A stretch of 10,673 nucleotides of DNA from Hohaiivirga sp031547465 (lineage in GTDB: Bacteria > Pseudomonadota > Alphaproteobacteria > Rhizobiales > Beijerinckiaceae). The notes under the pieces were generated by a model, which searched no databases, was not told the DNA's origin, and was given only the letters and a program-made list of their open reading frames with translations. The position numbers and the translations under genes were made by a program. Shown here piece by piece: positions 1 to 6,765 of the stretch. The stretch is taken from NCBI GenBank assembly GCA_031547465.1, contig JAVBRX010000053.1, forward strand, positions 1-10,673, in the 5' to 3' direction. Position 1 is the first letter of the stretch; every line of letters begins with the position of its first letter.

Positions 1-728
1 ACGCAACCGCGCGAACCCTGGGCCACAGAAGCGCCGCCGTAACCCATTGATATTTATAACCGTTATCCTCGGAACATCCCGGGACTCACACCCGCATTCA
101 TTCCGGCTCTCAATCCAGGTCGCTCTCTTTGATTACAGAAATATGTTAAATAATTAATAAACGGCAATAATATGTCAGAAAAATCTGATATCTATAGGTG
201 TTTGATCCCGACATTTGATTGCGCGGGTTGAGTTTAAACCTTTCAGGCTCGGTTACCGATATAACGATCTCCTCCCTTGTCAAAAAATCTGGGATCAGAG
301 AAAGTTCATAGGCAAGTTGAGGGGCAACAGAGTGAAAGCCGCGGCCTCAATGACAGGTTACCCCACCATGCCGGTTATCTGCACTTCGTAGCGGGGCAGA
401 GCGCGTCTGGTTCCGTTAACAGGCAGAGTCATTCAAATGCTTTTAAATTGAGTTTTTTGACATCAACCGAGACCTCCGTCCCTTTACCGTCCCGGTATCG
501 TAAAATGGTCTTCCCCAACTCCGAGATGAGGCAGTGTTTTATGAGACCTCTTTTCGTACCACCGCCTTGGCGGATTTTACGAAGTCGGCAAGTTAGATCA
601 CTTCCTTTTCCAAAGGAGCGTTCCAGACATGTCCTGCCCACGGCTTTCTGTTTCGGACATCAAGCCGACAAAAACAGCCACGAACTCCATCAATCACATT
701 CTGTGCCATACATACGAAACCCTATCGC
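1..728. other. Long gap without a supportable gene
   Basis: This stretch lies left of the EamA transporter stop and is more AT-rich than the coding DNA around it, especially at about 120-290. The open frames in it give compositions unlike known proteins, begin at weak TTG/GTG starts or run antisense into the transporter, and I recognise no family. What can be seen: an 11-bp palindrome ATAAC-C-GTTAT at 56-66; a compound inverted repeat at 553-583; a 9-bp inverted repeat TCGTAAAAT/ATTTTACGA at 498-506 and 574-582; and an AAGGAG ribosome-binding-like site at 613-618 before an ATG at 629. No tRNA or terminator was recognised. It could be regulatory DNA for a gene off the left edge, or decayed sequence. 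Confidence 0.5.
553..583. repeat. Compound inverted repeat (hairpin)
   Basis: The outer arms TTCGTA (553-558) and TACGAA (578-583) enclose an inner GC-rich arm pair CCGCC (562-566) and GGCGG (569-573). The inner stem would close as four pairs over a CTTG loop, and a small internal loop separates it from the outer six pairs. There is no U-tract on either side, so a simple intrinsic terminator is unlikely. It could be an RNA structure or a chance palindrome; function unknown. Confidence 0.3.
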
Positions 729-1619
729 TCACGCCTCCTGCACCTGAGATTTCTCTGGTGCTGTTCCCGGCGATAGCTGCGCCAGCAGCGTTCCCGCCAT
801 CATCAAGGCACAGCCGAGCATTTCCCGGCTGCCGAGGATTTCATTGAGGAAAAGCCACCCCGCAAAAGCTGCAAGCGCCGCCTCCATGCTGAGGATGATG
901 GCGGCATGGGCCGCACGGGCGTTGCGTTGTGCCACCGCCTGCAAGGTGAAGGCGACGCCGACCGATAGAATGCCGCAATAAAGCAAAGCCCCTCCGGCAT
1001 CACGAATCCCGGCAAGTGAAACCGGCTCTTTCACCATCGCCACGGCAAGGCTGAGAACGATGCAGGTAAGAAACTGCACGAATGCCAACCGCACCGGAGG
1101 CAGGCATTTTCCGTAGGAACTGAGAGCGATCACCTGAAAGGTCCAGCAGATGGCGCTGAGCAAAGTCAGCACATCGCCGGTGTTGATCGACAAACCGTCC
1201 TTCACCGACAGCAGATATAGCCCGATTGTGGCCAGGATCGCCCCGGCCCATAAACCGATACCGTAGCGATGACCGTGAAGCAGGCTGAACAGGGGCACCA
1301 GCACCACGTACAGCCCGGTAATAAAACCGCTGTTGGTGACACTCGTATATTGCAGGGCAATCTGTTGCAGATTGATACCGATAAACAGGAACAGCCCGAT
1401 GCCGATGCCGATGGCATAGCTGCGCAACGTCACCGGCTCACACGGCTTTTCCTTTAAAACCAGCGGCAGGATGACCAGAGCACCGAGGGCGAACCGTAAG
1501 CCCGTGAACCAGAACGGCCCGATATGCTCCATGGCCGTTTTCTGCGGAACGAAAGCAATGCCCCAGATAGCGGCGGCCAACAACAGCAACAGGTTCGCTT
1601 GCAAGGTCTTCGAGATCAT
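729..1619 (-). CDS. EamA/DMT-family membrane transporter
   Basis: This 296-residue, very hydrophobic protein has the two-fold architecture of the drug/metabolite transporter (EamA, 10-TM) family. The first half (about residues 8-135) carries AAIWGIAFVPQK, then FTGLRFALGAL and the SGFITGLYVVLVPLF segment. The second half (about 145-280) carries SAICWTFQVIA and ends with LSMEAALAAFAGWLFLNE, the typical second EamA signature. Length matches the usual ~290-300. It would sit in the inner membrane and export or exchange a small metabolite; the substrate cannot be read from sequence because the family covers amino acids, nucleosides and drugs. The ATG gives a clean first helix right after MISKTLQAN, although no strong Shine-Dalgarno precedes it. 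It is divergent from the ene-reductase at 1879 with 259 bp between them, so the two could share control. No clear terminator follows the stop. Confidence 0.9.
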   Translation of the reverse strand: MISKTLQANLLLLLAAAIWGIAFVPQKTAMEHIGPFWFTGLRFALGALVILPLVLKEKPCEPVTLRSYAIGIGIGLFLFIGINLQQIALQYTSVTNSGFITGLYVVLVPLFSLLHGHRYGIGLWAGAILATIGLYLLSVKDGLSINTGDVLTLLSAICWTFQVIALSSYGKCLPPVRLAFVQFLTCIVLSLAVAMVKEPVSLAGIRDAGGALLYCGILSVGVAFTLQAVAQRNARAAHAAIILSMEAALAAFAGWLFLNEILGSREMLGCALMMAGTLLAQLSPGTAPEKSQVQEA

Positions 1620-1759
1620 GATCGCTGGTTCGGAAAACAGAGAATGGTAGAAAGGCGAGCCTTCTCATAAGGGCCTTTGCTGGTTGCGGCAAATCGTTTT
1701 GCCGAGGCTGAACGGCTTTGGTGCCAAGCTTCTTGCGTTGTCCGGCCAACGTTGCGCGG

Positions 1760-1789
1760 TCGACATGAACCGCTTTCCCCCGCTATAAT
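1760..1789 (+). promoter_or_regulatory. Sigma70-like promoter for the ene-reductase
   Basis: TCGACA at 1760-1765 matches the -35 consensus TTGACA at five of six bases, and TATAAT at 1784-1789 is a perfect -10 box. The 18-bp spacer is acceptable. Transcription would begin near 1796 and leave an untranslated leader of about 83 nt before the ATG at 1879. Inferred from consensus only. Confidence 0.6.
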
Positions 1790-1804
1790 CGTTCGGCGAC
1801 AAGC

Positions 1805-1823
1805 GGCGTCCCCTGCGGACGCC
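1805..1823 (+). repeat. Inverted repeat in the ene-reductase leader
   Basis: GGCGTCC (1805-1811) and GGACGCC (1817-1823) form a perfect 7-bp stem around the loop CCTGC. It starts about ten bases after the inferred transcription start, where an operator or a leader hairpin would act. Ene-reductases of this family are often repressor-controlled in other bacteria, but no regulator gene is visible nearby, so operator function is a guess. Confidence 0.3.
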
Positions 1824-1878
1824 CGACGTAGTTGCGCCTGATAGCCCTTCCCGGTTCAATTCACATGAGGATGCCTTT

Positions 1879-2955
1879 ATGACCAACTCTCTCTTCGAGC
1901 CGCTTCGCCTCGGCGATCTCGTCCTGCCTAACCGCATCGTCATGGCCCCCCTCACCCGCAACCGCGCCATGCACGGAACGGATGCGGCCAACGGGATGAT
2001 GGCGCAGTATTATGCCCAGCGCGCCAGCGCCGGGCTGATCATCAGTGAAGCCTCGCAGATCACGCAGCAGGGACAGGGCTATATCTGGACACCGGGCATT
2101 TACACGAAAGAGCAGATTGTCGGCTGGCGCAAAGTGACGGATGCCGTCCATGCGGCAGGCGGGCGGATTTTCATGCAGATGTGGCATGTCGGGCGGATTT
2201 CCCATGTTTCCCTGCAACCGGGCGGAAAAGCGCCTGTCAGTTCCTCTGCCGAGAAGGCTATGAGCAAGACTTTCATCGAAAGCGGCTTCGTGCCGGTATC
2301 GATGCCGCGCGCCCTCGACATCGAAGAAATCCCTGGCATCGTGCGGGACTACCGCAACGCGGCGCAGAATGCGAAAGACGCCGGGTTCGATGGCGTCGAA
2401 ATTCATGCCGCCAACGGTTATCTGCTCGATCAGTTCATGAAGAACGGCGTCAACAAACGTACCGATTCCTATGGCGGTTCTATCGAGAACCGCACCCGCC
2501 TCACCCTCGAAGTGGCGGAAGCGATCCTGCGCATCTGGGATAAATCGTGCGTCGGCATCCGCCTGTCGCCAGCCCATGTCAATGACGCCAAGGACAATAA
2601 CCCGCAGGCGCTGTTCAACCATGTCGCGGAAAAGCTCGGCGCTCTCGGCCTCGGATATCTTCATGTCATCGAGGGCACGACCGGCGGCGACCGTAACAGC
2701 CTCCCCTTCGATTATCAGGCCTTGCGCTCCGCCTTCAAGGGCGTCTTCATGCTCAATAACGGCTATACCCGCGCCACGGCGGAGGATGCCATCACCAGCG
2801 GCAAGGCCGATCTCATCTCCTTCGGCAGGCCGTTCATCTCCAACCCGGACTTGGTGGAGCGCCTGCGCCGAGATGCACCGTTAAACCCGCTTGACCCGAC
2901 CACCCTCTATGGCGGCACCGAAAAAGGCTACACGGATTATCCGACGATGGCGTAA
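1879..2955 (+). CDS. Old Yellow Enzyme-family alkene reductase (NemA-like)
   Basis: A 358-residue FMN-dependent, NAD(P)H-using ene-reductase. The family reduces activated C=C bonds of enals, enones, maleimides and nitro-compounds in the cytoplasm. Its TIM barrel shows the expected landmarks: APLTRNRA near residue 23 with the flavin-tuning Thr26, MQMWHVGR near 100, and the substrate-anchoring pair His176/Asn179 with proton donor Tyr181 in HAANGYLLDQF. These are followed by NKRTDSYGGSIENR (residues 192-205), the phosphate-binding FGRPFISNPDL near 315-325, and the C-terminal YGG...KGYTDYP typical of the NemA/xenobiotic-reductase branch. Length is normal. The ATG is supported by GAGGA at 1867-1871, seven bases upstream. 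It stands alone, with its own promoter at 1760-1789 and a terminator at 3002-3028. The physiological substrate is not evident; detoxification of electrophiles is the usual inference. Confidence 0.95.
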   Translation: MTNSLFEPLRLGDLVLPNRIVMAPLTRNRAMHGTDAANGMMAQYYAQRASAGLIISEASQITQQGQGYIWTPGIYTKEQIVGWRKVTDAVHAAGGRIFMQMWHVGRISHVSLQPGGKAPVSSSAEKAMSKTFIESGFVPVSMPRALDIEEIPGIVRDYRNAAQNAKDAGFDGVEIHAANGYLLDQFMKNGVNKRTDSYGGSIENRTRLTLEVAEAILRIWDKSCVGIRLSPAHVNDAKDNNPQALFNHVAEKLGALGLGYLHVIEGTTGGDRNSLPFDYQALRSAFKGVFMLNNGYTRATAEDAITSGKADLISFGRPFISNPDLVERLRRDAPLNPLDPTTLYGGTEKGYTDYPTMA

Positions 2956-2996
2956 TCCATACGAACATCCTGGAGATCCATACGAACATCCTGGAG
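2955..2996. repeat. Perfect 21-bp tandem duplication
   Basis: Two exact adjacent copies of a 21-bp unit (2955-2975 and 2976-2996) start with the last base of the ene-reductase stop codon. Each unit begins ATCCATACGAAC and ends CCTGGAG. The array directly abuts the terminator's A-run. A two-copy perfect tandem in non-coding DNA suggests a recent replication-slippage event and could vary between strains. Confidence 0.9.
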
Positions 2997-2997
2997 C

Positions 2998-3028
2998 AAA
3001 AAAATGGCCGCCCACCGGGCGGCCATTT
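2998..3028 (-). terminator. Intrinsic terminator between convergent genes
   Basis: A perfect 12-bp stem (3002-3013 with 3017-3028) closes over a three-base loop ACC. Read on the minus strand it is followed by a run of T's (complement of A2998-3004), the classic Rho-independent form, so it best serves the OmpA/HHH operon ending at 3057. On the plus strand it lies 47 bp after the ene-reductase stop and is followed by TTCC rather than a clean T-run, so it probably also stops that transcript, less efficiently. Confidence 0.9.
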
Positions 3029-3056
3029 CCTATTCTTATCGCGAGGAAAAGAAGCG

Positions 3057-5009
3057 TCAGTCTTTCCGCTCCGTGATCGACAGGATGTTGTCCTGTCCAT
3101 GCGAGCCATCATCGATCGACGTAGGAACCTCGCCCCGCTTCACCCGCTCAGCAAACTCGGTAGTGTTGCCGCGCGCCAGTATCTTGGCCTGATCGACCCA
3201 TTCCTCGCGCTCAATCCGCCCCGGGAAAGCCAGATACGAACCGACCCACAACGCATGGTCCGCGCCCCAGGCCGCAACCTGGTCGAAGTGCCAGATGCCC
3301 AGCCCATGCAGCAGCCCTTCATTGACGGGACCGATACCCTTGATGAACTTGAGATCGTCCGGCACCCCTCCGCGCGGAGCGCTCAATCCGAGCGGACGCA
3401 AACCCTCATGCTTGTCCTCGCCCTCAACGGCAGCGGCAAATTGCGGCAGCCGCAGCTTGAGATCGGCAAGATCGGCATCGCTCAACGGGTTATCGGCATT
3501 GGCGTCGATCCTGATCGCACCGCTACGCACCGCTTTGGCGTAATCGGTCTCGATACCTGCGCAGAGCAGCTTGCCCTGCTCAATCCACTGCTCACGTTCG
3601 ATCCGCCCGGGGAACGAGATATGATGTCCGACCCAGGCCGCATTCGCTTCGCTCCAGTCGCCGATCTGGCAATACCGGTAAACGCCGAGATCCTTGAGGA
3701 TTTCTTCGTTTTTCGGCCCGATGCCGCGGATCAGCTTCAGGTCGTCGCCGCCACCTTGCGGCATGGCAATACCGGCGGGTTTGATGCCAGGATAACCGGC
3801 TTCCACCTTCGGCGCTGCGGCAATCGTCGCATCCTGAGCCTTTTGAGCTTTCGGAGCCTTGAGGGTCGCTTCCAGAGCGGCTTCCTCACGGTTCTTCGCA
3901 CCCAGCAACTGCTGCCGCATCGTGGCAAGATCGGCATCGTTCACAGGATTGTCTGCATCGTCGCCGACCCGGATTGCGCCAGTGCGCACGGCCCGGGCGT
4001 AATCGGTTTCGAGACCCGCGCATAGTAATTTGCCCTGCGCAATCCATTGTTCGCGTTCGATCCGTCCGGGGAACGAAATATGATGCCCGACCCAGGCCGC
4101 ATTCGCTTCGCTCCAGTCGCCGATCTGGCAATACCGGTAAACGCCGAGATCCTTGAGAGTTCTCTCGTTTTTTGGCCCGATGCCGCGGATCAGCTTCAGG
4201 TCATCGCCACCATCCATCGGCATGGCAATTCTCGCCGGCTTGATGCCGGGATAACCAGCTTCCAGCCCGACGGCGGGAGCAACTGCCGCCGCAGGTGCTT
4301 TGACGGACAGGTCTGCAGCGGCGGCGACAGGCTTGCGCGCACCCAGTAATTGCTGCTTCACGGTTGCAAGATCGGCATCGCTCAACGGATTATCGGCATT
4401 GGCGTCGATCCTGATCGCACCGCTACGCACCGCTTTGGCGTAATCGGTCTCGATACCCGCGCAGAGCAGCTTGCCCTGCTCAATCCACTGCTCACGTTCG
4501 ATCCGCCCGGGGAACGAGATATGATGTCCGACCCAGGCCGCATTCGCTTCGCTCCAGTCACCGATCTGGCAGTGCCGATAAACGCCGAGATCCTTGAGGA
4601 TTTTTTCGTTCTTCGGCCCGATGCCGCGGATCAGTTTCAGGTCGTCGCCGCCACCTTGCGGCATGGCAATACCGGCTGGCTTCGCTCCCGGATAGCCTTC
4701 ACCAACCGCTGTCACGGTCTCCGTGACGATACGCGGGCAGAACAAGCTCTTGAACCACGAACCGATGACACAGCCGATGAGATAGGCGGCGAACATGAAC
4801 AGCGCCGATTCCAGCCAGAATCCAGGCTTATCGGGCAGCAGTTTCAAGAACGCGACCACAAGGCCGACAAGAAAGGCAAGCAGCCCGATTTTCAGCCAGC
4901 CCAGTTTCCAGGTCTTCGCCCCACAAAGGAACGTGAACCAGCCGGTCAGAAGACCGACGATCAAGGCAGCGAGGAGCCACCAGATCAATTGCCAGAAAAC
5001 ATATGTCAT
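3057..5009 (-). CDS. Three-pass membrane protein with four tandem helix-hairpin-helix modules
   Basis: This 650-residue protein begins with three membrane segments (about residues 6-29, 38-58, 66-84). Lys residues at 32, 35, 40, 87 and Arg93 suggest an N-out, C-in topology. Four modules follow at about 105-222, 251-370, 404-521 and 536-630, joined by Ala/Pro-rich linkers. Each contains DDLKLIRGIGPKNE, a helix-hairpin-helix (HhH) core with the GIGP hairpin, then LGVYRYCQIGDW, WVGHHISFPGRIEREQW and LLCAG. The module resembles the COG3743-type domain found at the C-terminus of alphaproteobacterial NuoE; HhH domains usually bind DNA or act as fold adapters. Modules 1-3 carry a Cys pair 36 residues apart (147/183, 294/330, 447/483); module 4 is diverged and has none. 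The ATG has GAGGA at 5016-5020, six bases upstream, and follows the OmpA gene by 13 bases, so the two are probably co-transcribed. No function is established, and nuclease activity should not be assumed. Confidence 0.8.
   Translation of the reverse strand: MTYVFWQLIWWLLAALIVGLLTGWFTFLCGAKTWKLGWLKIGLLAFLVGLVVAFLKLLPDKPGFWLESALFMFAAYLIGCVIGSWFKSLFCPRIVTETVTAVGEGYPGAKPAGIAMPQGGGDDLKLIRGIGPKNEKILKDLGVYRHCQIGDWSEANAAWVGHHISFPGRIEREQWIEQGKLLCAGIETDYAKAVRSGAIRIDANADNPLSDADLATVKQQLLGARKPVAAAADLSVKAPAAAVAPAVGLEAGYPGIKPARIAMPMDGGDDLKLIRGIGPKNERTLKDLGVYRYCQIGDWSEANAAWVGHHISFPGRIEREQWIAQGKLLCAGLETDYARAVRTGAIRVGDDADNPVNDADLATMRQQLLGAKNREEAALEATLKAPKAQKAQDATIAAAPKVEAGYPGIKPAGIAMPQGGGDDLKLIRGIGPKNEEILKDLGVYRYCQIGDWSEANAAWVGHHISFPGRIEREQWIEQGKLLCAGIETDYAKAVRSGAIRIDANADNPLSDADLADLKLRLPQFAAAVEGEDKHEGLRPLGLSAPRGGVPDDLKFIKGIGPVNEGLLHGLGIWHFDQVAAWGADHALWVGSYLAFPGRIEREEWVDQAKILARGNTTEFAERVKRGEVPTSIDDGSHGQDNILSITERKD
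3466..3777 (-). repeat. Near-identical intragenic repeat, copy B (encodes HhH module 3)
   Basis: This stretch aligns without gaps to 4366-4677 at an offset of exactly 900 bp. I count roughly ten mismatches over about 312 bases, several of them silent. At the protein level modules 1 and 3 differ at only a few positions, such as Glu for Lys in PKNEEIL and Tyr for His in YRYCQ. The intervening module 2 is more diverged at DNA level except for a block around 4056-4157. Confidence 0.9.
4366..4677 (-). repeat. Near-identical intragenic repeat, copy A (encodes HhH module 1)
   Basis: Partner of 3466-3777. Module 1 starts just after the third membrane segment with GYPGAKPAGIAMPQGGGDD. The high DNA identity to module 3 but lower identity to module 2 argues for a recent segmental duplication or gene conversion rather than simple tandem amplification. 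Such a repeat is also a place where assemblies may collapse. Confidence 0.9.
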
Positions 5010-5022
5010 GACCGTTCCTCGC

Positions 5023-6402
5023 TTACTGGATCGTGAATTCGATACGGCGGTTCAGAGCCTTGCCCTCATCCGTATCGTTCGAGGCAATCGGGCGCGTTTC
5101 GCCGTAGCCGACAGCATGAATCCGATCCTCGGCGATCCCGGCAGTGCGCAGGTAATTCACCACGGATTCAGCCCGACGCTGGGAAAGATTGAGGTTGGCA
5201 GTATCATCACCATCGGAATCCGTATGCCCGGAAACCTCAATGCGTGCTGCCGGACAACTCCTGGCAGAGAAGGCTAGAGAGTCGAGCAAACCAGCCGAAT
5301 CCGCGGAAATCCGCGCCCCGCCTGTCTCGAACAGAATCCGGCCTTTGCCGAGCAGCCCGGTCATCAATGCCTGACAGGTCGCGGCGTCCAGTTCCTTCTC
5401 GACAGCCTTGACGCCAACTTCGCTAACGCCTGTAAAGCCCTGCGGCAGGTCGAATTTGATCGCATTGTTCATCTGTTCGACGGCCTTGTCGTACAGGGCC
5501 TTTCCAGACAGCTTGTAAGCCTGATCAATGAGCGATGCCACGCCGTTTTCCATACGGGCCAGTTGCGATAAAGCAAAAGCGGCGGCATTGGAGAAATTCA
5601 CTGGCGCGCCCTGCGCTTCCTGCATCTTGTCCGTGATCTCAACACCGAAGAACAGACGCTTCGCCTGCGCGAGAATCCCCTTGTGCGTTTTTTCATCCGG
5701 ATAGAAACCCGTCAGCACCAGCGAACCCGGCATCTTCTCCGCCGTAAAGGTGTAAGGCTTTGCGGTCGGCGGCTGAATATCCATCTTGCCCTTAAGTGCA
5801 GCCGGAATTGCCTCGATAGCCGCCAGTGTCTTGCGATAGGCGTCACCTGTCGCTGCCTCACCGCTGATCGACAGGACACCATCGACAATTTCGGCGCTGC
5901 CCTTCGACAGCGACGCCATCGGCGCGAATGCGAATCCGACCAGCTTTTCCAGCTCCCCGGCTGCCCCCCGGGCATAGGTCATGCTATCGCTGACCTGCGT
6001 ATCCGGCAGTGCCACCTTGGCGGCATTCGTGATCGTGCCACGCAGAACAGGAGACGGAACATTGCCGCCGAGCGTTACTTTGGCGCCATCCCGTATCAGC
6101 GACCAGCGATAGGGCTTGGCTTCGTCCACGAGTTTGGTGGCGTTTCGGACCAGACGCACACCGTCCAGCGTTTCGACAGCCTTCGTTAGATCCGCGCCGT
6201 CACCGGCAAACCGTAGGCCGTTGATCGTGACATCACGCCCTGCAACGGAAATGCCGGAATCGACGATTTCCTTCGCCGTAATCACGGTCCCGGTTTTCGC
6301 TGTCAAATCCCGCTCGATATGGCCGGTCTGGAACATGCTCGCAAGCACCCAGAGAAGGGCTGCGGGAATGAGCCCCCAAATCCATTTATGTGGCTGTTGC
6401 AT
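5023..6402 (-). CDS. OmpA-family protein with N-terminal anchor and BON-like domains
   Basis: A 459-residue envelope protein. Residues 8-24 form one hydrophobic segment after MQQPHK, either an uncleaved inner-membrane anchor or a signal peptide without an obvious cleavage site. About residues 30-260 contain repeated BON-like units, for example DVTINGLRF, AKVTLGGNVPSPVLR and VLSISGEAATGDAYR, each with a beta strand, Gly turn and following helix. The C-terminal OmpA-like domain (about 355-459) has ILFETGGARISADS, VSGHTDSDGDD, LSQRRAESVVNYL, GYGETRPIASN and NRRIEFTIQ, including the Asp and Arg positions that bind meso-diaminopimelate in peptidoglycan. The layout recalls OmpATb/ArfA-like BON-OmpA proteins. 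The start has GAGGTG (complement of 6411-6416) eight bases upstream. It is first in an operon with the HhH membrane protein. A cell-wall-anchoring role is inferred; no specific phenotype is known from sequence. Confidence 0.9.
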   Translation of the reverse strand: MQQPHKWIWGLIPAALLWVLASMFQTGHIERDLTAKTGTVITAKEIVDSGISVAGRDVTINGLRFAGDGADLTKAVETLDGVRLVRNATKLVDEAKPYRWSLIRDGAKVTLGGNVPSPVLRGTITNAAKVALPDTQVSDSMTYARGAAGELEKLVGFAFAPMASLSKGSAEIVDGVLSISGEAATGDAYRKTLAAIEAIPAALKGKMDIQPPTAKPYTFTAEKMPGSLVLTGFYPDEKTHKGILAQAKRLFFGVEITDKMQEAQGAPVNFSNAAAFALSQLARMENGVASLIDQAYKLSGKALYDKAVEQMNNAIKFDLPQGFTGVSEVGVKAVEKELDAATCQALMTGLLGKGRILFETGGARISADSAGLLDSLAFSARSCPAARIEVSGHTDSDGDDTANLNLSQRRAESVVNYLRTAGIAEDRIHAVGYGETRPIASNDTDEGKALNRRIEFTIQ

Positions 6403-6424
6403 TGAAGTGGCACCTCGAAAGAAA

Positions 6425-6439
6425 AGTATCGATGATACT
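6425..6439. promoter_or_regulatory. Perfect palindrome upstream of the ompA-like operon (candidate operator)
   Basis: AGTATC (6425-6430) and GATACT (6434-6439) are perfect inverted arms around GAT, lying nine bases beyond the ribosome-binding site of the ompA-like gene. A second short palindrome, CCTAG-CTG-CTAGG at 6453-6465, sits 13 bases further upstream. Position and symmetry fit dimeric repressor sites, but no cognate regulator is visible. Either could also fold in the mRNA leader. Confidence 0.35.
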
Positions 6440-6658
6440 GCATCGACACTCGCCTAGCTGCTAGGGCGGATTATCAAAAACCGCAGTGTTCTCAATCACC
6501 TGAACGCCATTGCCAGAAATCAGTTCTGACAGTTCATCTTTTTTTGTCGAACAGCTAAGCTCCATACGGTATTATTATTATGATGTAAATTTTAGTTCAT
6601 GTTTCATCGGACAATATTAACATGTTTCAAAGAGTTATCCCCTCATTTACATGAACAC

Positions 6659-6664
6659 TATAAA
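6659..6664 (+). promoter_or_regulatory. Possible -10 box for the xth transcript
   Basis: TATAAA matches five of six -10 consensus bases and would start transcription near 6671, just before the AGGGGGAG site at 6677-6684. The best -35 at suitable spacing (TTATCC, 6635-6640) matches only three of six positions, so this is a weak call. Confidence 0.3.
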
Positions 6665-6693
6665 TGGTTGGAGATCAGGGGGAGCTTGCCAGC

Positions 6694-6765
6694 ATGACTG
6701 CAACAGCGCAGAACCTGCCAACCCCTCAGGTTTCGCACAAATCACCGTTTAACAGTGCACCTTGA
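6694..6765 (+). CDS. Possible 23-residue ORF upstream of xth
   Basis: ATG at 6694 opens a 23-codon frame (MTATAQNLPTPQVS... ending NSAP) that stops with TGA at 6763-6765, only 14 bases before the xth ATG. A purine-rich AGGGGGAG (6677-6684) lies nine bases ahead of the start, a better ribosome-binding site than xth's own GGAAG. The peptide is Pro/Thr/Ser-rich with no hydrophobic segment and no family I recognise. It could be a leader peptide coupling translation to xth, a small protein, or chance. The good site and tight spacing are the only evidence. Confidence 0.3.
   Translation: MTATAQNLPTPQVSHKSPFNSAP

Noticed and set aside
1..47. Possible partial genes at the left edge: a plus-strand tail ending REPWATEAPP then stop, or a minus-strand start MGYGGASVAQG
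   Set aside because: Fewer than 16 codons are visible in either reading, there is no ribosome-binding site for the minus start, and neither peptide is recognisable.
146..157. Second CtrA-type site (two TTAA half-sites) in the left gap
   Set aside because: The half-sites are four bases apart, not seven, and the surroundings are simply AT-rich.
429..641. 70-codon minus-strand frame ending in SVDVKKLNLKAFE
   Set aside because: It starts at GTG without a Shine-Dalgarno and has no recognisable family. The C-terminal part looks somewhat protein-like, but nothing beyond that supports a gene; a search against proteins would decide.
277..747. 156-codon plus-strand frame across the left gap
   Set aside because: It starts at TTG with no ribosome-binding site, has an unpatterned composition, matches no family I know and ends inside the 3' end of the EamA gene in antisense.
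629..847. 72-codon plus-strand frame preceded by AAGGAG at 613-618
   Set aside because: The ribosome-binding site is good, but over half the frame is antisense to the 3' end of the EamA transporter and the peptide has no recognisable pattern.
1861..2664. 267-codon minus-strand frame opposite the ene-reductase
   Set aside because: It is the antisense shadow of a clear Old Yellow Enzyme gene, as expected in GC-rich DNA.
3099..5036. Long plus-strand frames (308 and 228 codons) opposite the HhH gene
   Set aside because: They repeat with the same periodicity as the HhH modules because they are their antisense; the minus frame has the membrane segments, HhH motifs, ribosome-binding site and operon spacing.
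6514..6545. Hairpin CAGAA/TTCTG followed by a T-run, as a plus-strand terminator
   Set aside because: The stem is only five pairs, the T-run lies ten bases away, and no plus-strand gene precedes it.
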